Shown piece by piece: positions 56,170 through 64,000 of a stretch of DNA of 64,000 bases; the first letter of the stretch is position 1; every line of letters begins with the position of its first letter. The notes below the pieces were generated by a model that saw only the letters and a list, made by a program, of their open reading frames with translations, had not been told where the DNA came from and searched no databases. Source of the stretch: AC-37 sp036389835 (GTDB taxonomy: Bacteria; Actinomycetota; Thermoleophilia; Solirubrobacterales; Thermoleophilaceae); NCBI GenBank assembly GCA_036389835.1, contig DASVWC010000098.1, forward strand, positions 16,374-80,373, read 5' to 3'. The position numbers and the translations under genes are program-made.

Positions 56170-57068
56170 GCCACGCCGAGCAGCTCGAGTGGGAGGCACG
56201 GGCCGGCAGGCCCGCGGCCGCTGCCGCGATCGCGTCGGTGGCGCTGAGCATCGCCGCGTTCGCGGTCTCCTCGGCGGCGATCGGGGGCTCGTTCGACGAC
56301 GAGGTCGAGCGCGACGTGGCGATCCAGGCCGAGCGCGGCGCGTACCTCGCGGCCGGGATCCTCCAGGCGCTGGGCGTGGCGGTGCTGTTCGTCGTGCTGC
56401 GCTACCTCTACCGGGTCACCAAGTACCGCCGCGAGGAGCTACCGGGGAGCGTCTGGCCGCTGGCGACCGCGGCGCCGCTCGCGCTCGGTGTCTTCGCGAT
56501 CGTGGGGACGTTCCAGCGGCTCGGGGCGGTGGAGCGGGTCACCGAGAAGCTTCCGCTTCCCCCGGAGGTCGCGATCGAGCTCTCGCGCGACGAGCAGGCC
56601 ACCGGCGGGGCGGTGATCACCGGCATCGGCGGCTCGATCGCGGCGCTCTCGATCGCGGCCGCGTTCATCCTGCTCTCCCAGAACGCGCGCAAGGCGGGGT
56701 TGCTCTCGAACTTCATCGGGATCATCGGGATCATCGTCGGGGCGTTCCTGGTGCTCGGGCCGCTGCTCGGCTCGGTGCTCGGGCCGATCCCGATCGTGCA
56801 GTGGTTCTGGCTCAGCGCCCTCGCGCTGCTCTTCCTGGGCCGCTGGCCGGGCGGCCGCCCACCCGCCTGGGAGACCGGCGAGGAGGAGCCGTGGCCGACG
56901 GCGCAGGAGATCCGCCAGCAGCGCGAGGCGGAGGGCGGCGGCCGGGCTCGGCGCAAGCAGGAGCCGGAGGAGGAGTACGAGGACCTCGACGAGGAGCCCG
57001 ACGACGCCGAGCCGGCCACCCCGGCGCACCCGCGCTCGAAGAAGCGCAAGCGCAAGCGGAAGCGCTAG
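56166..57068 (+). CDS. Hypothetical polytopic membrane protein with basic/acidic tail; CTG start
   Basis: A 300-residue protein with about five transmembrane segments (AAIASVALSIAAFAVSSAAI, GILQALGVAVLFVVLRYL, VWPLATAAPLALGVFAIVGT, IAALSIAAAFILLSQNA and FIGIIGIIVGAFLVLGPLLG). A long charged tail is rich in Glu then Lys/Arg (ending KKRKRKRKR). No family recognised. The only start consistent with the full N-terminal segment (SHAEQLEWEARAG) is CTG 56166, overlapping the previous TGA (CTGA); no ATG, GTG or TTG is in frame before the first helix. Confidence 0.7.
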   Translation: MSHAEQLEWEARAGRPAAAAAIASVALSIAAFAVSSAAIGGSFDDEVERDVAIQAERGAYLAAGILQALGVAVLFVVLRYLYRVTKYRREELPGSVWPLATAAPLALGVFAIVGTFQRLGAVERVTEKLPLPPEVAIELSRDEQATGGAVITGIGGSIAALSIAAAFILLSQNARKAGLLSNFIGIIGIIVGAFLVLGPLLGSVLGPIPIVQWFWLSALALLFLGRWPGGRPPAWETGEEEPWPTAQEIRQQREAEGGGRARRKQEPEEEYEDLDEEPDDAEPATPAHPRSKKRKRKRKR

Positions 57069-57107
57069 GCGCCCCGCTCCGCCGCGCACGCCTCCGCAGC
57101 GCCATCT

Positions 57108-57160
57108 CCGAGGTGGGCTCTCTAATGGTCGCTATGCGACCGAAATAGAGCCCACCTCGG
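57108..57160. repeat. Nested palindrome (14-bp outer, 6-bp inner inverted repeat)
   Basis: CCGAGGTGGGCTCT (57108-57121) and AGAGCCCACCTCGG (57147-57160) are perfect inverted copies. Inside them GGTCGC (57127-57132) and GCGACC (57136-57141) pair around TAT. A terminator for the membrane protein gene (stop 40 nt upstream) is possible, but a mobile REP/MITE-like element fits the nested form better. The remaining gap, 57161-57287, is GC-rich and shows no other feature. Confidence 0.6.
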
Positions 57161-57287
57161 GATCGTGGCCTCGCGGAAGCGGCCGCCGGCCGCCGGCGCA
57201 GAAAAAGCCGCTGGCACCGGGAAGCCCGCGCCGGGCTGGCGCCCGCAGCCCTGGCAGGCGTCTGGCCGGGGTGCTTGACTCAGCCGC

Positions 57288-58226
57288 GTGTACGGACGCG
57301 GCGCCGCCTACGAGCTGAACCCCCACCTCGCCCCCGACTCGGGCAGCGACTACGCTTGCCCGTACCGCGAGTGCGACGGGTCCGGCTTCGTCATCGACGA
57401 CGACGCCGACTCGGCGGTCCCGTGCCGCTGCCGCGAGGGCCGCATCGCCAGCGCCCGCGCGCGCAACCTCGCGCACGAGATCCCCAAGCAGTTCCAGGGG
57501 CTGGCACTGAACAGGGAGCCGGTTCTCGAGATCTTGTCGCGCTTCCCAGCGGCACAGATTGCCGAGTACCGCGAGTTCTGTACGAAGATCGAGACGCGTC
57601 TCGATCAAGGCAAGGGCATGTGGTTCCTTGGTGATCGCGGAACCGGAAAGACGACCCTCGCGATGCTCGTCTCGATCCACGCGATGCGCGCGCGTCGCAC
57701 GGTCGGCATATACACGGCACCGAAGCTTCTTGAGGCGATCCGCAACACCTATAACGAGAACTCCCAGATCAAGATCACGGAGCTGCTCGACCGATTGAGA
57801 GCGGTGGACCTCCTGCACATCGAGGACTTGGCGGTTCCTCAAACGACGGAATGGGTGCTGGAGCAGCTCTACAGCGTCGTCAACGATCGCTATCAAGATG
57901 GTCGCTCAGTGGTCTTCACAGCAGATGTCGAGCGCGTAAGCGATCTAGCGGATCGGATCGGATATCGCACGATGTCGCGACTTATCGATATCTGTGGCGA
58001 ACCGCTGCTGATGCGTGGACCTGACCACCGGGCTCCTTGGTTGGAAGTAGCGGGACCGCGCCCGGCCTCAGCTCACGCAACGATCGATCGCTTGCACAAG
58101 CTCGTCGAGCTCCGGGAGAAGGGACATCTTCCAGAGTCGCATTTCGGGCACCTGAAGGACCGTTTGTTCCGCGATTCAGGCATGAATGCCGAAGAGATCG
58201 CGTCGGTCGAGCGGCGCTTCGACTAG
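57288..58226 (+). CDS. DnaC/IstB-like AAA+ ATPase, lower-GC than its neighbours
   Basis: A 312-residue ATPase from GTG 57288. An N-terminal zinc-binding module has C24, C29, C46 and C48 (CPYRECDGSG, CRCREG), as in DnaC-type helicase loaders. Walker A is GDRGTGKT (115-122), Walker B VDLLHIED (173-180), and an arginine finger is likely at R231 (MSRLIDICG). It would load a replicative helicase on DNA or serve an IS21-like transposase, but no IstA or helicase gene is adjacent. From about 57500 on, codons are clearly richer in A/T (e.g. TATCGATATC) than elsewhere, which suggests transfer. No phage gene flanks it. Confidence 0.8.
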   Translation: MYGRGAAYELNPHLAPDSGSDYACPYRECDGSGFVIDDDADSAVPCRCREGRIASARARNLAHEIPKQFQGLALNREPVLEILSRFPAAQIAEYREFCTKIETRLDQGKGMWFLGDRGTGKTTLAMLVSIHAMRARRTVGIYTAPKLLEAIRNTYNENSQIKITELLDRLRAVDLLHIEDLAVPQTTEWVLEQLYSVVNDRYQDGRSVVFTADVERVSDLADRIGYRTMSRLIDICGEPLLMRGPDHRAPWLEVAGPRPASAHATIDRLHKLVELREKGHLPESHFGHLKDRLFRDSGMNAEEIASVERRFD

Positions 58227-58235
58227 CAAGCCGGG

Positions 58236-58705
58236 CTAGGCGCCCGCCAGGCTCCGCAGCGCGTCGCCCTCGAAGCGCTGGGTCTTCCACTCCTCGAGCG
58301 ACCGGGCGCCCAGCGCCCGGTAGAAGCCGAGCGCCGGCTCGTTCCAGTCGAGCGCCGCGAGCTCGAGCCGGCCGTAGCCACGCTCGACCGCCACGCGCGC
58401 CACGTGCGCGAGCAGGGCGCGCCCGGTGCCGGCGCCGCGGTGCTCCGGCCGCACGAAGAGGTCCTCCACCCACGCCCCGGGCAGGCACTGGAAGGTCGAG
58501 AAGGTCGTGTACCAGAGCACGAAGCCGACCGGTCCACCGTCGGCCTCCGCGATCGCCGCCTCCACCACCGGCCGCTCCCCGAAGAGGTGCTCGCGCAGCA
58601 GCTCCTCGGTCCCGACCGCCTCGTCGGCGAGCCGCTCGTACTCGGCCAGCTCACCGATCAGCTCGAGCAGCAGGCCCACGTCGCCCGCGCGGGCGGGGCG
58701 GACCG

Positions 58706-58709
<4 letters not shown>
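58236..58709 (-). CDS. GNAT-family N-acetyltransferase
   Basis: A 157-residue acetyltransferase: N-terminal TVRPARAGDVGLLLELIGEL, the acetyl-CoA pyrophosphate loop VRPEHRGAGTGRALL, then LELAALDWNEPALGFYRALG. The sequence is close to the diamine (spermidine/spermine, SSAT-like) group (FSTFQCLPGAWVEDLFV), so a polyamine substrate is plausible. GTG 58709 overlaps the acs stop (GTGA), so it is translated with acetyl-CoA synthetase, which makes its cosubstrate. Confidence 0.9.
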
Positions 58710-60679
<1,970 letters not shown>

Positions 60680-60686
60680 GCTGGCT

Positions 60687-61370
60687 TCATACCGCATCCA
60701 CGGCGCGGGCCAACCTCGTGTAGGCCTCGGCGGGGTCGCCGGCGCCGAAGACCGACGAGCCGGCCACGAACAGCCGGGCGCCCGCGACCTTGCAGTGGGG
60801 GCCGGTCTGCTCGTCCACGCCGCCGTCCACCTGGATCGCGATCCCGGGGTCGAGCCGCGTGTGCAGCCGCTCGATCTTGCCGCGCGTGGACTCGATGAAC
60901 GGCTGGCCGCCCCAGCCGGGGTTCACGGTCATGCAGAGGGCGATCGCGATGTCGCCGGTCAGCTCGGCGATCGCCTCGACCGGCGTCGAGGGCGTGATCG
61001 CCACGCCCGCGCTGCAGCCGGCCTCGCGGATCGCCTTCACGGCGTAGTGCACGTGTGGGGTGGCCTCGAAGTGCACGGTGATGTTGTCCGCCCCCGCCTT
61101 CGCGAACTCGTCCACCTGGCGCTCCGGCCGCTCGATCATCAGGTGCACGTCGAGGATCCCGCCGGCGTCGTGCACCTGATCGGCGAGGGCACCCACGATC
61201 AGCGGGCCGATCGTGATCGGCGGGACGAAATGGCCGTCCATCACGTCCACGTGGATCACGCGCGCCCCCGCGTCCATGACCGCGCGGACCTGGTCGCCGA
61301 GCCGCGCGAAGTCCGCCGAGAGGATCGACGGGGCCACCCGGCGGTCGCGCAGGAGGTCGGCGGCGCTCAC
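60687..61370 (-). CDS. rpe: Ribulose-phosphate 3-epimerase
   Basis: A 227-residue (beta/alpha)8-barrel enzyme. Catalytic Asp and metal ligands lie in IHVDVMDGHFVPP and VDGGVDEQTG, the phosphate loop is VAGSSVFGA, and CMTVNPGWGGQPFI is the flexible loop. It interconverts ribulose-5-P and xylulose-5-P in the pentose phosphate pathway. The GTG start at 61370 gives the family N-terminus APSILSADFARLG. It is followed by acs on the same strand after 7 nt. Confidence 0.94.
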   Translation of the reverse strand: MSAADLLRDRRVAPSILSADFARLGDQVRAVMDAGARVIHVDVMDGHFVPPITIGPLIVGALADQVHDAGGILDVHLMIERPERQVDEFAKAGADNITVHFEATPHVHYAVKAIREAGCSAGVAITPSTPVEAIAELTGDIAIALCMTVNPGWGGQPFIESTRGKIERLHTRLDPGIAIQVDGGVDEQTGPHCKVAGARLFVAGSSVFGAGDPAEAYTRLARAVDAV

Positions 61371-61394
61371 CGGGGTGACGCTACCCGAAACGCG

Positions 61395-61422
61395 GCGAGG
61401 GCCCCATCCCTGGGGCCCTCGC
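61395..61422 (-). terminator. 12-bp perfect hairpin between the RTX gene and rpe
   Basis: GCGAGGGCCCCA (61395-61406) and TGGGGCCCTCGC (61411-61422) pair around a 4-nt loop. On the minus strand it lies after the RTX gene stop and is followed by GCGTTTCGGG, a short U-rich start. It is the likely end of that transcript before rpe. Confidence 0.65.
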
Positions 61423-61464
61423 CTGCCTCGGACCGCCGCCTCGCGGGGCGGCTGTCAGCCTTGC

Positions 61465-62313
61465 CTAGCGGTTGTCCCGCCGCGAGCCGTGGTCGTCGTC
61501 CTGCCGGGCGCCGGACTTTGCGTCCTTCGACCTCGGCGCGGCCCGCTGCACGTTCTCGCAGGAGCCGTTCTGGTTCGCCTCCGTGGCGCCCACGATCACG
61601 TCGACGGGGTCGAGAAGGGCCACGTCGTCGCCCTCGCCGCAGTCGACCGTGTCGACCTCGCCGTCGCGGGTGTGGAACCGGTCGTCGCCCGCGCCACCGA
61701 CGAGCGTGTCGCCGATCGTGTCGAGCGCGTCGCCGGGGGCCACGTCGCCGCGGGCGAGCGCCCACAGGTCGTCGTTGCCCTCGCCGCCGTCGGACCTGTC
61801 CACGCCGAGGTTGGCGAAGATCCGGTCGTTGCCGTTCCCGCCGCTCGACGTGTCGTCGCCGCGGCCGCCGGCGATGCGGTCGTTGCCGTCGCCGCCGCTG
61901 GTCGTGTCGTTGCCGCTGCCGCCCCACAGCAGGTCGCGGTGGATGCCGCCGTCGAGGCCGTCGTTGCCGTCGCCGCCGTGGACGCGGTCGCGGCCCTCGT
62001 TCCCGTTCAGCGCGGTGTCGTCGCCGTCGCCGCCCAGGATCAGGTCCCAGCCGGCGTTGCCGTCGACCGCGTCGGCGCCCTTGCCGGCGATGATGAAGTC
62101 GCTCTGCGAGCCGCCGCTGACGGTGTCGTCGCCCGCGAACGCGCGGACCTTGTCGCGGCCGCCCTTCGCGTCGATGGTGTCGGCCTGGTTGGTGCCGCGC
62201 AGGTACTCCCCGCGGTCGGTCCCGGTGATCGTCGCCGCCATGGCTACCGCCGCAAGTGTGAGCCCGAGCGTGGCCACGGCGACCAGGGTGGTGAAGATGC
62301 GCTTCCTTCGCAT
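61465..62313 (-). CDS. Secreted hemolysin-type calcium-binding repeat protein
   Basis: A 282-residue exported protein with a signal peptide (RIFTTLVAVATLGLTLAAVA). Nearly the whole mature part is a beta-roll of RTX nonapeptides, e.g. GGDGDDTALNGNEGRDRVHG, GGSGNDTTSGGDGNDRIAGG and DDTSSGGNGNDRIF. These bind Ca2+ and fold on secretion. The C-terminus turns basic with a Cys pair (TVDCGEGDD and NGSCENVQRA). Strong Shine-Dalgarno AGGAGG, 8 nt before the ATG at 62313 (5 nt before a GTG one codon earlier). Divergent from the sigma-factor fusion gene, which could regulate it. Confidence 0.85.
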   Translation of the reverse strand: MRRKRIFTTLVAVATLGLTLAAVAMAATITGTDRGEYLRGTNQADTIDAKGGRDKVRAFAGDDTVSGGSQSDFIIAGKGADAVDGNAGWDLILGGDGDDTALNGNEGRDRVHGGDGNDGLDGGIHRDLLWGGSGNDTTSGGDGNDRIAGGRGDDTSSGGNGNDRIFANLGVDRSDGGEGNDDLWALARGDVAPGDALDTIGDTLVGGAGDDRFHTRDGEVDTVDCGEGDDVALLDPVDVIVGATEANQNGSCENVQRAAPRSKDAKSGARQDDDHGSRRDNR

Positions 62314-62397
62314 CACGTGCGCCTCCTGGGTCGCTTGCCGGTTCTAACGCGGAATCGCGGCGAAGGTTGCGGCCCGCGTGTCCGGTTTCGGCGCCCT

Positions 62398-62410
62398 CAT
62401 ACGTTGTATG
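62398..62410. promoter_or_regulatory. Small dyad CATAC-GTT-GTATG upstream of the sigma-fusion gene
   Basis: A perfect 5-bp inverted repeat ends 5 nt before the ATG at 62416 and includes a TACGTT -10-like hexamer (62400-62405). In the same 102-bp divergent gap, GGAAT near 62352 could be part of an ECF-type promoter. Weak evidence. Confidence 0.3.
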
Positions 62411-62415
62411 GAGCG

Positions 62416-63540
62416 ATGGACTTCGACGCGCTTTACGACGAGCTTCGGGACCCGCTGACGCGGCGTCTCGAGCGTCTGGTGGGCGACGCCCGCACGGCCG
62501 AGGACCTTCGCCAGGAGGCGTTCGCGCGGGCGTGGAAGAGCGGCCCCCGCGACGCCGGCCGCGGTCACATGCGGGCGTGGCTCCACCGGACGGCGCACAA
62601 CCTGGCGGTCGACGAGCTGCGCCGGCGGTCGCTGCGCGACTCGGTGCCGTACGACGAGGACCTCGCGCCCGCGTTCGAGGACGCCGACGCCGACGAGCGG
62701 ATCGCCGCGCGCGAGGCGGTGGCCCGGCTCTCCGCGCACGACCGCTTCCTGCTGCTGATGCGGTTCGAGGCCGGCCTCACCCACGCCGAGATCGGCCAGC
62801 TCCTGGCGATCGGCGAGGACGCGGCGCGCAAGCGGGTCGCCCGCGCCCGCGCGGCGCTGGCCGCGGCCCACCGCGAGGTCACCCCGCGCGAGCGGCCGCT
62901 CGTGCTCGTGCTCGTCGGCGACGACGTCTCGGCTCCCTACGAGCGCTGGATCGAGGCGGCGGGCGGCGAGCCGCGCGTGCTCGACGTCGAGCGCTTCGAG
63001 CGCCAGCTCGCGTCCGCCGACGCGCTCGTGGTCACCGGCAGCCACAGCGACATCCACCCCTCTCTCTACGGGCACGAGAACCGGGGCTCGATCGGGGAGC
63101 TCGACCTCGGGCGCGACCGCCGCGACCTCGCCGCCGTGCACGCCGCCCTGGTCCAGGAGGTGCCGCTGGTCGGGATCTGCCGCGGCCACCAGCTCCTGAA
63201 CGTCGCGTTCGGCGGGACCCTGCACCAGGACATCTCACGCGGCCGCCGCGACCGCTCGCTCTGCCACGAGGCCGCCGAGCACTCGATCGGGACCGGCCCG
63301 CGCAGCCTCGCGCGGCGGGTGCTGGGGCGCAGCGCCACCGTCGCCAGCGGCCACCACCAGGCCGTGCGACGGCTCGGGCGCGGCCTGCGGGCCACCTCGG
63401 CGTCGCCGGACGGGGTGGTGGAGACGCTCGAGGTGCCCGGCCACCGCTTCGCGGTCGGCGTGCAGTGGCACCCGGAGCGGGATCAGGGCGCCCGGGCCGG
63501 CGAGCACCTCGCCGCCGCGCTGGTGGAGGCCGCGCGATGA
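62416..63540 (+). CDS. ECF sigma factor fused to class I glutamine amidotransferase (PuuD-like)
   Basis: A 374-residue fusion in one uninterrupted frame. Residues ~5-72 are sigma-70 region 2 (LVGDARTAEDLRQEAFARAW, then MRAWLHRTAHNLAVDELRRR). Residues ~98-152 are region 4 (LSAHDRFLLLMRFEAGLTHA, EIGQLLAIGEDAARKRVARA). Residues ~158-372 are a class I amidotransferase of the gamma-Glu-GABA hydrolase type: nucleophile C255 in GICRGHQLLNVAFGG, and H352/E354 in VQWHPE, so the triad is intact. A metabolite-sensing or enzyme-gated sigma factor is the natural idea. ATG 62416. Stop overlaps the next gene (ATGA). Confidence 0.85.
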   Translation: MDFDALYDELRDPLTRRLERLVGDARTAEDLRQEAFARAWKSGPRDAGRGHMRAWLHRTAHNLAVDELRRRSLRDSVPYDEDLAPAFEDADADERIAAREAVARLSAHDRFLLLMRFEAGLTHAEIGQLLAIGEDAARKRVARARAALAAAHREVTPRERPLVLVLVGDDVSAPYERWIEAAGGEPRVLDVERFERQLASADALVVTGSHSDIHPSLYGHENRGSIGELDLGRDRRDLAAVHAALVQEVPLVGICRGHQLLNVAFGGTLHQDISRGRRDRSLCHEAAEHSIGTGPRSLARRVLGRSATVASGHHQAVRRLGRGLRATSASPDGVVETLEVPGHRFAVGVQWHPERDQGARAGEHLAAALVEAAR

Positions 63541-63578
63541 CCGCGCCCGTCTCGGGTGCGATGACCGCGCCCGTCTCG
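63537..63578 (+). repeat. 18-bp direct duplication at the gene start, 24-bp period
   Basis: ATGACCGCGCCCGTCTCG occurs at 63537-63554 and 63561-63578 separated by GGTGCG. Each copy carries an ATG in frame, so either could start translation. Confidence 0.85.
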
Positions 63579-63854
63579 ATCCGCCGCGCCGGCCAGCACG
63601 ACGCGCCCGCGCTGTACCGCCTGGCCGCGCTCGACTCGGCGGCTCCGCTGACCGGCGAGATCCTGCTCGCGGAGGTCGGCGGCGAGCCCCTGGCGGCGCT
63701 GTCCCTGGCGGACGGAGCGGCTGTGGCCGACCCGTTCACGCCGACGGCGGAGCTGGTCGCGCTCCTGCGGATGCGCCGCGAGCAGATGGCGCCCGCCGAG
63801 TCCCCGCGCCGCGGCCACCGCTGGCTGCGCTGGGCGCCGCAGCTCGCGCGCTAG
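63537..63854 (+). CDS. Small GNAT-like hypothetical protein, 105 residues
   Basis: Begins with an internal duplication (MTAPVSGAMTAPVS), then IRRAGQHDAPALYRLAALDS and EILLAEVGGEPLAALSLADG, the N-terminal strand-helix and beta-hairpin of a GNAT fold. It ends without an acetyl-CoA loop. Such half-GNAT proteins are common in actinobacteria and have no known function. It is translationally coupled to the sigma-amidotransferase (ATGA at 63537) and could be a small partner. Confidence 0.7.
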   Translation: MTAPVSGAMTAPVSIRRAGQHDAPALYRLAALDSAAPLTGEILLAEVGGEPLAALSLADGAAVADPFTPTAELVALLRMRREQMAPAESPRRGHRWLRWAPQLAR

Positions 63855-63866
63855 CGCCGCCCTAGC

Positions 63867-64000
63867 TGTAGTTAACGAGCACGTTGGTTCATCCGGGCCC
63901 CCTTGGAGGCTGAGAGCTGCCAAGCGACTCAGTCCCAAGGAGGACACCGGATGGATCTTCACGCTAACGCCGCCCTCAGCCTGAACAAGCGCCGCCTGCT
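63867..64000 (+). mobile_element. Left end of an IS481-type insertion sequence (runs off window)
   Basis: TGTAGTTAACGAGCACGTTG at 63867 onwards resembles the TGT-starting terminal inverted repeats of actinobacterial IS481 elements (GTTGGTTCA core). It is followed at 63951 by a transposase-like start with its own Shine-Dalgarno. It begins 12 bp after the stop of the preceding gene. The other end, and therefore target duplication, is outside the window. Confidence 0.55.
63951..64000 (+). CDS. IS481-type transposase, N-terminal fragment only
   Basis: MDLHANAALSLNKRRLL is all that is visible before the window ends. The H-A-N-A-x-L-x-x-x-x-R start is typical of the helix-turn-helix leader of IS481 transposases. 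Shine-Dalgarno AAGGAGG lies 7 nt before the ATG. The catalytic DDE domain would lie beyond the edge, so function cannot be checked here. Confidence 0.55.
   Translation, partial: MDLHANAALSLNKRRL

Noticed and set aside
57108..57160. Integron attC site
   Set aside because: No GTTRRRY/RYYYAAC core sites flank the palindrome, and no integrase is nearby.
62416..63540. Two adjacent genes misread as one (sigma factor, then amidotransferase)
   Set aside because: The frame is continuous, with no stop or plausible internal start near residues 150-160 and a short charged linker (REVTPRERP) joining the domains.

Overview
This window is chromosomal DNA from a very GC-rich actinobacterium. The most likely source is the class Thermoleophilia (Solirubrobacter/Conexibacter-like). 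That placement is inferred from strongly GC-biased codons, a tandem MCE cluster, copper-protein and hemolysin-type repeat secretome genes, and many apparently leaderless genes; no marker gene fixes it. I see no rRNA, tRNA or CRISPR. The DNA is densely coded on both strands, and no gap without a gene exceeds about 220 bases.

Layout. 1-3364: a forward, translationally coupled run of an FAD-linked oxidase (cut by the left edge), an OsmC protein, a gamma-carbonic-anhydrase-like hexapeptide protein and an MBL-fold hydrolase. 3361-9187: reverse-strand genes, namely an RTX-type secreted protein, metF, two small unknowns, an AbiEi/DUF559 protein with a striking inverted repeat at its 5' end, moaA and a CHRD protein. 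9249-15743: aldo/keto reductase, citrate synthase, an HxlR regulator divergent from an MMPL exporter, small membrane proteins and an MpaB-like oxygenase. 15802-25431: one forward operon of six MCE proteins followed by an ABC1/AarF-type kinase, with no YrbE permease or ATPase gene nearby. 25428-37338: a PfkB kinase, then a 3,483-residue secreted protein with 21 SdrD-B-like calcium-binding repeats, then a separate 131-residue LPRTG sortase substrate. 37350-46982: metabolic and housekeeping genes (quinone oxidoreductase, DEAD-box helicase, cyclophilin, aldehyde dehydrogenase, OsmC, PhaC-like enzyme, EamA transporter, HAD phosphatase plus phosphotransferase). 47032-49621: two copper proteins around an RpiB-like isomerase; the larger carries a complete PHM-type set of copper ligands plus a cupredoxin domain. 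49637-57068: mutM, creatininase, a LPG-synthase-type membrane protein, an SDR remnant, SDR, hydrolase, def, ACT, CBS and membrane proteins. 57069-58226: a nested palindrome and a DnaC-like ATPase of visibly lower GC. 58236-61370: GNAT, acs and rpe. 61465-63854: an RTX-type protein divergent from an ECF-sigma/glutamine-amidotransferase fusion. 63867-end: the left end of an IS481-type insertion sequence.

Themes. (i) Stop/start overlaps (ATGA, GTGA, TTGA, CTGA) tie most runs into coupled operons. (ii) At least 19 first-in-transcript genes have a TANNNT hexamer ending 6-10 nt before the start codon and no Shine-Dalgarno sequence, the signature of leaderless transcription. (iii) Five convergent gene pairs overlap by exactly the palindrome CTAG, so that both genes share stop-codon bases. 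(iv) The candidates I consider most novel are the sigma-amidotransferase fusion, the PHM-cupredoxin fusion, the cysteine-pinned B-repeat giant protein with its LPRTG neighbour, and the adjacent HAD and kinase genes that resemble two of the three domains of ACAD10.
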